Source: Inquilinus limosus_F
GTDB taxonomy: Bacteria > Pseudomonadota > Alphaproteobacteria > DSM-16000 > Inquilinaceae
Direction of reading: 5' to 3'
Length of the DNA stretch: 64,000 nucleotides
NCBI RefSeq assembly: GCF_051487185.1
Contig: NZ_JAHVDK010000040.1
Location: 1 to 64,000 of the forward strand
Of this stretch, positions 1-8,500 are shown piece by piece (positions within the stretch are counted from its first letter, which is position 1; each line of letters starts with the position of its first letter). The notes below the pieces were generated by a model. It had not been told where the DNA came from. It made no database searches and saw only the letters and a program-made list of their open reading frames with translations. Made by a program: the position numbers and the translations under genes.

Positions 1-600
1 CCCCATTTCCGCGAACAGGGCCACGGCGTCCTCATCAACAACGCGTCGATGGTCGCCTATGCGGGACAGTCCTATACCAGCGCCTATGTGCTGAGCAAGT
101 TCGCCATTCGAGGGCTTGGCGAATGCTTGCGGCAGGAGCTGTTCGACGCGCCCGGCATCCACGTCTGCACCCTGCTTCCCGCCTCGATCGACACGCCGAT
201 CTTCCAGCATGCGGCCAACTATACCGGCCGCGCGATCCGGCCGATCCCCCCGGTCTACAGCGCCGCCCGAGTGGCCGCCGCCATCGCTGGCCTGGCCCGA
301 CATCCGCAACGGGAGATCTTCGTCGGCAATTCCGGCCGTCTGATCGCGTTCGAAAAGACGGTCGCGCCCGGGCTCACCGAGCGGATGCTGGCCTCAATGG
401 TGGAAAGAAGCCATCTCGGGGATCGTCCCACCGAAGCTACCCCGGGCAACCTGTTCGAACCGATGCATGACGGACGCTCCGTGAGCGGCGGCTGGCGGAC
501 GGCCTCGACCACGGCGTCCTGGCGGCCCCTGCTCGCCGCCGGATTGGGATTGGTCGCCATTCCGGTCGGCATGGCCGTCTCGCGTCGATGGCGATCCTAG
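1..600 (+). CDS. SDR-family oxidoreductase, 5' partial
   Basis: The reading frame is open from the first base of the window, so the start and the Rossmann nucleotide-binding half lie outside. The visible part begins in the NNAS motif that follows beta-strand 4 of classical short-chain dehydrogenases. It then shows the catalytic Tyr-x3-Lys within SAYVLSK and the usual following PASIDTPIF segment. The C-terminus is unusual for a soluble SDR: after a variable linker it ends in a hydrophobic stretch (LLAAGLGLVAIPVGMAV) followed by basic residues, which looks like a C-terminal membrane anchor. SDRs of this type reduce or oxidise hydroxyl or keto groups with NAD(P)H; the substrate cannot be inferred. 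The next gene follows on the same strand after about 100 bases. Confidence 0.85.
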   Translation, partial: PHFREQGHGVLINNASMVAYAGQSYTSAYVLSKFAIRGLGECLRQELFDAPGIHVCTLLPASIDTPIFQHAANYTGRAIRPIPPVYSAARVAAAIAGLARHPQREIFVGNSGRLIAFEKTVAPGLTERMLASMVERSHLGDRPTEATPGNLFEPMHDGRSVSGGWRTASTTASWRPLLAAGLGLVAIPVGMAVSRRWRS

Positions 601-703
601 ACATCTGCGGAGCCACGGGCTTCGGTGCGGCGGCATGCGCTCCGCGGCCGGATCGATGCACAGCCGCCGGCGCTCGATGCGCACGGCGGTCGCGCTCGGA
701 ACG

Positions 704-2092
704 ATGAAGCTCTACGGCATCGCCAACTTCGATTCCGCGAGCGCCATGCTGCGCGCCACGGCGCGGTTTCTCGGGCGCAAGGACTTTCCGGCGCTCGGCC
801 AGCCCCGGTTTCTGGAGGCCATCGTGCCCCTGTCCGAACGGCTGCCGCGGAATCTGCGCACCAGCGTGTTCGCCGCCAGCGCCGGCGGTGAAGGCATCGC
901 CCGACGCTTGATCGGACGGGTGAGCACGGCGGCGATCGCCCAGTGGACGACCAGGCTCTACCCGCCGCGCCCGTACCCGGCCGTGATGATCGGGTCTTCC
1001 AGCGGCGCGCTCGTGCATCTCTGTGCAGCTCTTGGCGTACCCTGGCTGCCGCAGACCTTCATGACACCAGTGCGCCAGAGCGAGGCCGATCCGGACGATC
1101 CGCGGCATGGGTTGGAGACGGCACGGGAGGCGGCGCTGCGGCTGCTGGCGGGGAACCCGGACGTGCAGCTGCACCAGATGCACGATCCCAACCAGGACCG
1201 ACTGCCGCTTCGGTTCATCACCTATTTCCGATGGAAGTACCGCCGGCTGCCGCCGGCCTATCGCGATTTCCTGGAGCGCCGGTTGGAACCGGGCGGGACG
1301 ATCTTCGTCGTCGAGTGCCAGAGACGCTGGCCGACGACGCGGGTCGACGATCGCTATGTCATTCAATTCGGGGCGCTCGGCGGGGCCACGCCGGAGGATT
1401 ACTTCCAGGGGAGCGAGCGGACAGAGGATTACCTCCGCCGATATGGCTCGCCGCTCCGGCGCTGGGATCCGCCATCGCCTGACGGCGAGAGCCCTGAGGC
1501 GGAATGGGGCTTCGAGCCCGCGCTGCGCGAGGAGATCGAACAGCTGGCGCATCGGCACCGACTCCGCGTCGTCCGCGTCCTCTTTGAGGAACCGGAACAC
1601 CTGAGCCCGCTGGTGTCCGACCTCTACCGCTGGTGGTACCGTCGGCGTGGCCTCCCGGCCAATCGGCTGCTGGGGGAGTCCTTCATCCTGCTGGAGCCGC
1701 ACTGGGCCCTGCGCACGGGCTCGGTGCCGTTCTGGATGAAGTTCAACATGGAGCCGTCGGCGGACTGGCTGCGACGCTATCTCGACCATTCGGAAAAATT
1801 CGACCACCTGCATCTGATGCTGTTCTCGCATGGGCTCGAGAGCATCGGCCTGGTGCCGATCGAAGGGTGGCGAGAGATCCTGCGGCAGGCCCGGCGAAGC
1901 GCCTCCTTCATCGGCACCAATGAGGCCCTGTTCCCGAGCGATTTCGGTACCCTGACGCGCTACAATAGGGAGATGCGATCGATCCCGTCGCGCTACCCAC
2001 TGCCCGGCCCGCTCACGCTCAAGCAGTTCCAGGACATTCTCGGGGAGATCGGAACCGAGCACCTCGTGCGCTTCACCGAGTTGGCGGCGTGA
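704..2092 (+). CDS. Hypothetical protein, 462 residues, methyltransferase-like middle
   Basis: I do not recognise the family. The frame is open from 635, but no candidate start has a good ribosome binding site. The ATG at 704 (MKLYGIANFDSAS) is preferred because homology-like, non-basic sequence begins there. The protein has a hydrophobic, glycine-rich segment near residues 80-110 (IGSSSGALVHLCAALG). Its middle contains LEPGGTIFVVE, which resembles the strand after motif III of class I SAM methyltransferases. The C-terminal half is rich in Trp, Arg and Tyr, with WYRRRGLPANRLLGES and a conserved-looking EPHWALRTGSVPFWMKF. It follows the SDR gene on the same strand and may be co-transcribed with it. 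Codon use is uniform with a strong GC3 bias, so it is a real gene; the long minus-strand frame across it is a shadow. Confidence 0.7.
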   Translation: MKLYGIANFDSASAMLRATARFLGRKDFPALGQPRFLEAIVPLSERLPRNLRTSVFAASAGGEGIARRLIGRVSTAAIAQWTTRLYPPRPYPAVMIGSSSGALVHLCAALGVPWLPQTFMTPVRQSEADPDDPRHGLETAREAALRLLAGNPDVQLHQMHDPNQDRLPLRFITYFRWKYRRLPPAYRDFLERRLEPGGTIFVVECQRRWPTTRVDDRYVIQFGALGGATPEDYFQGSERTEDYLRRYGSPLRRWDPPSPDGESPEAEWGFEPALREEIEQLAHRHRLRVVRVLFEEPEHLSPLVSDLYRWWYRRRGLPANRLLGESFILLEPHWALRTGSVPFWMKFNMEPSADWLRRYLDHSEKFDHLHLMLFSHGLESIGLVPIEGWREILRQARRSASFIGTNEALFPSDFGTLTRYNREMRSIPSRYPLPGPLTLKQFQDILGEIGTEHLVRFTELAA

Positions 2093-2134
2093 GGCGATGG
2101 CGTGCGGACCTCCGTCCAGCCGGCAGTTTCCCCA

Positions 2135-2701
2135 TCAGCGATCGTGCGAGGCGCCCCCTGCAATAGGTCTCAGCGCCCGCGCGAGGCGGTCGGCCACCAG
2201 TCCGAGTGTCGCCCCCCACACGACATGTGCCGCGATCATGAGCGCGTTCCGGCGGGCCGGATGCTTCGTGGCGGGCCGCAGCCATCCCAGCGCCGGCACC
2301 CAACCGAGATAGCTCGCCGTCCAAACGAAGAGGCCGTAGGCAGTGCCGCCGACCATGGGCAGCGGATGTGCTCGGAGGAGGAACCAGCCATAGAGCGCGC
2401 CGACGGCGGCTCCGAATCCGAAATGGCTCGCGAGTGTCGCCGCCTGCAGGTTCGGCTCGTCCAGACGATCCCGGACACCGGCCATGGCGGCGACCTGCTC
2501 GGTCAGCTCTCGCGGCGGCAACGGGTAGCGCTCCGCCTCCGGCAATCGCCGAAACAAGGCGTCCGCAGCCAGCGTCATGGCCGTCGTGGCGACCACGCCG
2601 GCGATCGCGCCGATGAGCGCCTCGGCCGGATCTGATTGACTCCGGCCCCGTATCGACGATTGGCCAGAGTATTGGAGCCGCGGATCGACAGGTTCTCCCA
2701 A
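2135..2701 (-). CDS. YagU/DUF1440-like membrane protein
   Basis: The encoded protein is about 188 residues with several hydrophobic segments (ALIGAIAGVVATTAMTLAAD, FGFGAAVGALYGWFLL, GLFVWTASYLGWVPALGW and a last one near NALMIAAHVVWGATLGLV). This pattern is typical of YagU/DUF1440-like inner-membrane proteins. The open frame extends upstream into the preceding gene, but that extension is arginine-rich shadow. The start chosen is TTG at 2701, because GGAGGA sits 8 bases before it and the sensible sequence begins there. It lies 70 bases downstream of the DUF2231 gene, probably in the same operon, and converges on the unknown gene to its left. The function is unknown; association with acid or envelope stress is known only for distant YagU relatives. 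Confidence 0.7.
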   Translation of the reverse strand: MGEPVDPRLQYSGQSSIRGRSQSDPAEALIGAIAGVVATTAMTLAADALFRRLPEAERYPLPPRELTEQVAAMAGVRDRLDEPNLQAATLASHFGFGAAVGALYGWFLLRAHPLPMVGGTAYGLFVWTASYLGWVPALGWLRPATKHPARRNALMIAAHVVWGATLGLVADRLARALRPIAGGASHDR

Positions 2702-2772
2702 TGGTGCTCCTCCGTTCTGCACGGGGCGGCTGGTTGCATCCTCTCGGCCGGAAGGTCTCCGGGATCGAACGG

Positions 2773-3255
2773 CTAGTGTTCCTCGGTCACGCCGATCCGG
2801 TGGCGATAGGAGAGTTCCCCACCCGCCCAACCGGTGACGCCGAGGGTCGCGGCCACGACGGCGGAGAGGACAAGACCCCAGGGCAGGACGGCGGCCGCCG
2901 CATCGCCGAGCCGGAACAGCCAGCTCACCAATGAGAGCCCGAGGGCGGCCACATTGCCGAGGAAGTGAAGCCAGCCCAGCGCATGCTGTCGAGCCCGGGC
3001 GATGGTGAGGAAGTCGGTCAGGCCGAAGACGGCGGCGGCCAGGCCCGTCACCATGCCGGCCCCCACCAGCCACAACGAGGCCCGCGCCCAAAACAGATCA
3101 CCTGTGCCCCAGAAGGCGAGGTCGGTGGCGAGTGCGCTGACCAGAAGAGCAAGGGGAAAGGGAATCAGCATGGGATGGATCGGATGTCCGAACACCGCGG
3201 CCGTGCTTGGCGCCGCGTCGGCATGCGGTCTTCCGCTCGGTGTCTCTCTCGCCAT
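2773..3255 (-). CDS. DUF2231-domain membrane protein
   Basis: The start at 3255 (MARETPSGRPH) is preferred over the upstream ATG at 3297, because the extra 14 residues look non-coding. The protein is about 160 residues with four predicted membrane segments. The first contains the family hallmark GHPIHPMLIPFPLALL, followed by WLVGAGMVTGLAAAVFGLTD, LHFLGNVAALGLSLVSWLF and LPWGLVLSAVVAATLGVTG. DUF2231 proteins are small integral membrane proteins of unknown role, sometimes linked with haem or redox chemistry. It is followed on the same strand by the YagU-like gene. The upstream 60 bases contain GGAAC but with a poor spacing to a GTT box, so no promoter is claimed. Confidence 0.85.
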   Translation of the reverse strand: MARETPSGRPHADAAPSTAAVFGHPIHPMLIPFPLALLVSALATDLAFWGTGDLFWARASLWLVGAGMVTGLAAAVFGLTDFLTIARARQHALGWLHFLGNVAALGLSLVSWLFRLGDAAAAVLPWGLVLSAVVAATLGVTGWAGGELSYRHRIGVTEEH

Positions 3256-3481
3256 CTGACACGTCCCGTGCCTGGGCTCCGGGCCCTCGTAGAACAATAT
3301 GACGCCGGCCGTATAGTTCCCGGCCCTGGCTCAGCCCGAGTGCTTGTGCGGCACATCAATCAGGCGCGTCCTGCCTTTTGCTGGAAACGATCCTCGGTCC
3401 AGCCATGTTCTCCACATGAGGCGACGGCATTGGCTGCGCCTGCGCCAGCAGGCAAAGTGGGGAAAGCGAGTGAGGCGACCG

Positions 3482-3775
3482 ATGCGCACGCGAACCGCCT
3501 TGACGCTCGTTTCGGCGGCATCGCTCGCCCTCTGTGGGCTTGCCCTCCTGAAGGCTCGGGGACCGCGAGTCGGAACCGAAAGGCGCCAACACCCGGCGCT
3601 TCGAGACGAGCGCTTCGGGCCAGACCCGGCCATTCCCGCCGGCACCACCGACCAGCGGCCCGCCGGCCCGGAATCCATGCGCGACCCGCCGGCCGGATGG
3701 GACAAGGTGGACGAGGCGTCCGACGAGTCCTTCCCGGCGAGCGACCCTCCCGGATTCTACTCCATCCGTTCATGA
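3482..3775 (+). CDS. Small membrane-anchored protein with DEASDESFPASDPP tail
   Basis: The frame is open from 3344, but the ATG at 3482 (MRTRTALTLVSAAS) begins the recognisable protein of 97 residues. An N-terminal hydrophobic helix (ALTLVSAASLALCGLALL) is followed by a charged, proline-rich segment. The C-terminus carries GWDKVDEASDESFPASDPP, a motif seen at the end of many short alphaproteobacterial proteins of unknown function. The combination suggests a small inner-membrane-anchored protein with a cytoplasmic or periplasmic acidic tail. It stands alone between the divergent DUF2231 gene and a 370-base gap. The start could also be the ATG at 3416, which would add a basic N-terminus. Confidence 0.65.
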   Translation: MRTRTALTLVSAASLALCGLALLKARGPRVGTERRQHPALRDERFGPDPAIPAGTTDQRPAGPESMRDPPAGWDKVDEASDESFPASDPPGFYSIRS

Positions 3776-4160
3776 GGCTTAGCCGAGCCGTCGAAGGGAC
3801 CTGATGATCATCGGATGATTGGGTCTCGGCGCCGTTTCCTGCCGCGCGAGGTGATCAGACCCGTCATCGCCCCTGATGCTCAGCGGCTGGAGAATATCGT
3901 CTCGCACGGATCACCGGCAGGAGTACGCCAATGCCGGCAAAGGCGACGAGACTTGAGTCTCCTAACAATTATCGTTCAACGCCGGCTCGGAACATCTACT
4001 CTGGCGGGATCGGGTCTTTGCCAATTCCTCGTACGATTGTTCTTCCGTGAAGTTTTTGCGCTGCACTCCGTTTGTTCCTCTTGTGAGCTACTCTGCAAGC
4101 TGAGATGCTTTTCGTAGGGGGAGGACGAAATCATCACCTCTGGGGGTGAGGAGATCGCGC
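3776..4160. other. Intergenic region, nothing coding seen
   Basis: This stretch has no credible reading frame. The part from about 3960 to 4120 is clearly more AT-rich than its surroundings, as expected for the promoter and leader of the small gene at 4161. The last part contains the 15-base sequence TGGGGGTGAGGAGAT at 4141-4155, which is repeated exactly before the paralogous gene at 13354. Confidence 0.5.
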
Positions 4161-4490
4161 GTGAACGGCATCACCCGTATCGAACCTGCCATAGCATTTC
4201 GACGCATCGATGGTGGTACAGCGGTGCTGGAAAGTGCCGACGCGCTCGCTGATTGGCTCGACCACATTTACGATGCCATCCTGGATCCCAGGCGTGGAGA
4301 AGGAGCGGTGACACAGGAACAACGCTCCATACAGTTGCTTGAGATCGAACGGCTTTTACTCGCATTGGCCGAGGAATCAAGCGACGATGCGGACAGCATC
4401 AGCTATGAGCTGCGATCGGCTTGCCTTGCAGTGATTGCTCGGTATCGGGATCTGATTCCGAGCTGGATGTGCCGGGCGATGCACGCCTGA
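4161..4490 (+). CDS. Small orphan protein, paralog of the gene at 13354
   Basis: This encodes about 109 residues with no family I can name. It is about half identical over its whole length to the product of 13354-13671. Shared blocks include DALADWLD.IYDAILDP, the IQL.EIE segment, LAEE and LR..CLA.IARYR.LIP. The GTG at 4161 is chosen over the GTG at 4146 because it aligns with the ATG of the paralog and lies 5 bases after the GAGGAGAT Shine-Dalgarno sequence. The protein is predicted to be mostly helical and soluble, with no signal peptide. Two copies 9 kb apart with the same 15-base leader point to duplication with conserved expression control. Role unknown. Confidence 0.7.
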   Translation: MNGITRIEPAIAFRRIDGGTAVLESADALADWLDHIYDAILDPRRGEGAVTQEQRSIQLLEIERLLLALAEESSDDADSISYELRSACLAVIARYRDLIPSWMCRAMHA

Positions 4491-4792
4491 TCGGCTCATT
4501 CCGTTCATGGAGTCCGCACAGGGCGAGCGTGGACCACGACGCCGGACGACACTCGGCATGGCACGGGCCGTTCTCAGCTTAGCCATTCAGGATTGAGCCG
4601 CAGTAGCTGGGAAGAGGTTGCACGGCCTGGCGCAGCAGAACATTGGTCTGATTTACATCCTCGCGGTCGAGGAGGGCAAGTAATGAGAGCGCGGTATTTG
4701 GTTTCTGCTTCCCCTGCGGACGCGCGATCGCAGTCGAGTCGCGGGCGAGAGGCGACTGAGATCGGATTTACATTACGAATCGGTGGACCGGC

Positions 4793-5026
4793 ATGAACCG
4801 GCGTCTGACGACCGAAACTCGGGTGCTCAACGCGTATTTGCGAAGCCGGAATGGCCGTGCCGACGAGTGGAGCGCTTGCGATGCCGCGTTGCAGGAGTTT
4901 CGGCGTCTGCACCCCGATGCTTCGGTCGAGCTCGCAAATACGTCGATTTCGGAGATTCTATCGGCAATCCGCCCAAGCGCGTCCGAGTGGGACAGACTCG
5001 CAGTCGGAAGCGGAACGGGGACTTAG
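4793..5026 (+). CDS. Small orphan protein, paralog of the gene at 33965
   Basis: This encodes 77 residues, soluble and probably helical. It shares a core with the product of 33965-34204: a Trp, then ACDAALQEFRRLHPDASVE.AN and an IS pair (ACEAALVEFRSRDPEASVEYAN in the other). Outside this core of about 40 residues the two diverge. The family is not one I recognise. The paralog lies directly behind an ECF sigma factor gene, whereas this copy follows another orphan small gene on the same strand, which suggests but does not prove a stress-related role. No strong ribosome binding site precedes the ATG at 4793. Confidence 0.6.
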   Translation: MNRRLTTETRVLNAYLRSRNGRADEWSACDAALQEFRRLHPDASVELANTSISEILSAIRPSASEWDRLAVGSGTGT

Positions 5027-5571
5027 GCGTTCAGAAGTTCACGGGGAGCTCCTGAACAAGGCCAACTTCCGGCTGGGCGATCGTATTGCTGCGCACCTGG
5101 ATGTGGACGAGAACGCGCGCCGTAACAGAAGCGGCGGGCGGCCTGGCGCAGGTTCAGTTCCGGCACGGCTGCCGACGGTAGCAGGATCGCGGGAGGTACA
5201 GCTCGATGGCGCCAGCGACCGCTTGGTCCCTTGTTCCTTCAGAGGTCTGTGCGGCACTGTCCGGATCAGGTCCGTTTGACGGACCGTGACCCGAACAACC
5301 GCTGTTGCCTCTCAGCGACCTGCATTTTGGTCGTGGCGGGCAGCCGAATTGGACGGGAAGCAGTTGCTTGCGTTCGACGAGTGGACGTCCGGACCCTCGG
5401 GACAAGCGGACATACTGGAAAACATCTAGGAGCGGGCGAACCGCCGGACCCCTGCCTCAATTGCAGGGAATCACTCAGCCGGTACCGAGCATTGGACGAA
5501 CTTGCCTACGTGCCTGGCCGGACCGCGGGTCTGTCGGTCCCGCGATCCGGCCATCACTGATGCCCTCGCCG
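5027..5571. other. Intergenic region with no recognisable gene
   Basis: Short frames exist on both strands, but none shows recognisable motifs or consistent codon use. A stretch near 5045-5130 reads LLNKANFRLGDRIAAHLD in one frame, which looks protein-like and may be a decayed fragment, but I could not assign it. The region ends at the stop codon of the autotransporter on the opposite strand. Confidence 0.4.
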
Positions 5572-8500
5572 TCAGAAGTGATAGGCGGCCCGGGCGCTGG
5601 CGGACTGGCTCAGGAACGAGCCGCCGATATCGGCGGTGTACTCGCCCTTCAGCTCGAAGCCGCCGGCCCGGAACAGCTGCAGCCCGACATCGATCCGGCC
5701 CAGCACCTCCGGCGAGTCGATGTGGTCGCTGAAGGTGCCGTTCGCCGAGGACGCCCCGACGAAGCTGGAATGGATCGTCCGGGTGTTGTCCGGCAGGTAG
5801 CTCATGCCGAACGCGGCATAGGCCCGCAGGGTCGACTGCGCATCCAGGTCCAGCCGGCCGCCGAACTCCACCATCGGCGACAGCGCCACGCCGGCCTTGC
5901 TGCTGCCGCGCACATCCAGCGCATAGAGGTCATCCCCCTTCTCCGTGAAGCCGGGCAGGTCGGTGTAGACCACGTCGAGATCGCCATAGGGCCGGATGTA
6001 CCAGTCATCGAAGGCGAACTCATAGGCGGCGCGCAGCCGGCCGCCGGCCAGGAAGATGCCGGGGTCGCTCTTCAGCGTCTCGCTGGCGATGCCGGGGATG
6101 TCGACCCGCCGGTTGGCCTCGAACGAGCCACCGGCGAAGGCGACCGACCCGGCGAACTGCCACGGCCCCATGACGCGTTTCACTGTGACCGAGCCGTCAT
6201 AGGTGTCGCCGTCGCCGGAGGAGCCGCCCTCCATGGTCGCCCAGCTCTGGCCGAAGCCGAAGGAGGCGCCGAGATACCAGTCGGGGGCGATCTCGTGCTG
6301 GGCGCCGATCCGGTAGGTCGTGCCCGAGACGTAGTAGCCCTGGGTGTCGCGGGTGGAGGACTGGTCGGTCCAGCGCCCGGTCACCTTGGCCCAGACGCAG
6401 TTGTCCTCGCCCAGCAGCACGGTGTCGTCGACGAAGACCGGGCAGCTCATCGCCGCGCCCAGGATGGTGCCGGCCGAATTGGCCAGCGCGATCGACTGGG
6501 CATGCGTCGCCTTGCTCGACCAGGCGTCGAGCGCCGCCTTGTAGTCGCTGCCGTCACTGATCCGCGACAGCTCGGCGAAGCGGGTGGCGAAGGCCTTGTC
6601 CGCGTTGTCCCAGGCCCGGCCGTAATAGCCGGCCAGCGAGGCCTGGCTGTCGTTCAGGGCCACGCCGCCGGGCTTGAAGTTCGAGCGCGGCGCGATCGAC
6701 AGGGTGTTGCCGGACTGCGCCGTGTCCCAGTGGAACAGCAGCGGATTCGCCCCATCGGCCGTGGAGACGAGATGTCCCGCGGTGACCACCGGCAGCGCAC
6801 CGGGCAAGAGCGTCAGCGCCGTCGGCACGATCTTGCCGTCGAGCGTCGCGTTGCCATCGACCTGCAGGTGGCCGGCGGTCTTGTTGAGCGAGTCGACGGT
6901 CACGCCCAGCCGGCCTTCCCCGGTCTGGACGAAATTCCCCGTCACCCTGGTGGCCCGCAGCTCTCCCGGCATACCGAGATTGAAGGTGCCGCTGGTGACG
7001 ACGTTCGCGGCCTCCATCATCGGACCGGCATTGAAGGTGCCGTTGCCGTCGACCTGACCGCCATTGGTGTAGATGGAGCCGGTAATGGTGCCGTTCATGG
7101 TGGTGCCGTCGATGGTGCCGGAATTGTTGGCGACGGCGATCTGTCCGCCGCCGGTCACCGTGATCGCCGTGCCGCTGGTTCCGTCGGCTGTGGTGATCGT
7201 CGCCCAATCGTTGGTGACATAGGCCACCGGACCGTTCGCCGGAGTGTCGATCCAGACACCCGCGCTGCCTGATCCCGTACCGCCAGATATGGTGGTGCCC
7301 TGATTGTCGTAGTTGTTGATCAGCACATCCACCTGCCCGGTCGGAGTTCCGTAGCCCGCTGTCTGGGCAAAGATCCCGATCCCGTTTTGGCCCGTGGCCG
7401 AGACCGAATCGTTCACCGTCACCGAGACGGGGCCACCCTTGGCTGAACCACTGACCTGACCGGCCAGCGGCGCGCCCGCAAAGCTTCCGGTGCCGTTGGC
7501 GATCAGCCCGCCGCCGCCGCCGACGCTCTGCGCGAAAATCCCGATCGAGCCCGAGCCGGAGACGGAGATGGAAGCGCCCTGGTTGATCGTGACATTCACG
7601 TCGCCGCCATTGCCGGTAGAGGGGTTGAACTGTGGTGTGTGGCTCTGGTCGTTGATGTAACGTGTCGCCAGCACCTGGGCACCGCTCGGATCACCGAGAA
7701 CCCGGAGGGCGCCGCCGCCGCCGCCCACCGATTGGGCGAAGATGCCGTAAGCGCCGGTGCCAGAGGTGTTGATCTGGCTGCCGTTGCCGAGGGTTATATT
7801 GACCGCGCCGCCGTCGCCGGTGCCCAGTCCGCCAACCTCAGTGTACTGGGTTGGGGTGCTGGAATTCTGGGTTGAGTTGGTGGAATTGGCGCTGACGAGG
7901 CCACCGCCGCCGCCGATGCTCTGCGCCAGGACGCCGAAGCTGTTGTAGCCCGACGTGGAGATCGAGACGGGGCCGTTGCTGGAATCGAAGGTGACCGTGC
8001 CGCCGCTGCCGTTGGCTTTGCCGCCGCCGCCGGCATTGAGCTTCAGCGGAGATCCGCCTGGCAGCTGCGGCCGGTTGTTCTGCGACCAGAACGAAGAGCC
8101 GGCGCCGCCGATGCCGCCGCCGCCGCCGATCGACTGCAGCACCACGCCATCCGCGGCATCGCCGCTGGTGCTGATCCAGGCGACGCTGGCATTCGAGCTG
8201 TCGAACGTCGCGGTGCCGCCGCTGCCGCTGCCGCCGGCGCTGTCGTTGTTGCTGCTGCCCTGGACGGCGCCGCCCACCGTGATGGTGCCGGTGGCGACGT
8301 CGCTTCCGTCGCCGCCGATGCCGCCGCCAGCGCCGATGCTTTGGACGATCACGCCCGTTGCGCCGAAACCCTGTGTGCCGATCGAGGGATTGCCCGGCCC
8401 CGGAGTGACAGTTGCCGCACCTCCCTCTCCACCTGTGCCTCCCCCGCCGCCCAGGGCAATATCGAGATTGATCGTCACCTCGGGAACGCCGCCCGTGCCG

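Noticed and set aside
437..2062. 541-codon minus-strand frame
   Set aside because: It is the antisense of the unknown gene at 704-2092, with Arg/His-rich low-complexity content and no family match.
3293..3320. GGAAC/TGTT pair upstream of the DUF2231 gene
   Set aside because: The spacing is 19 bases, outside the range of the other elements, so it was not called a promoter.
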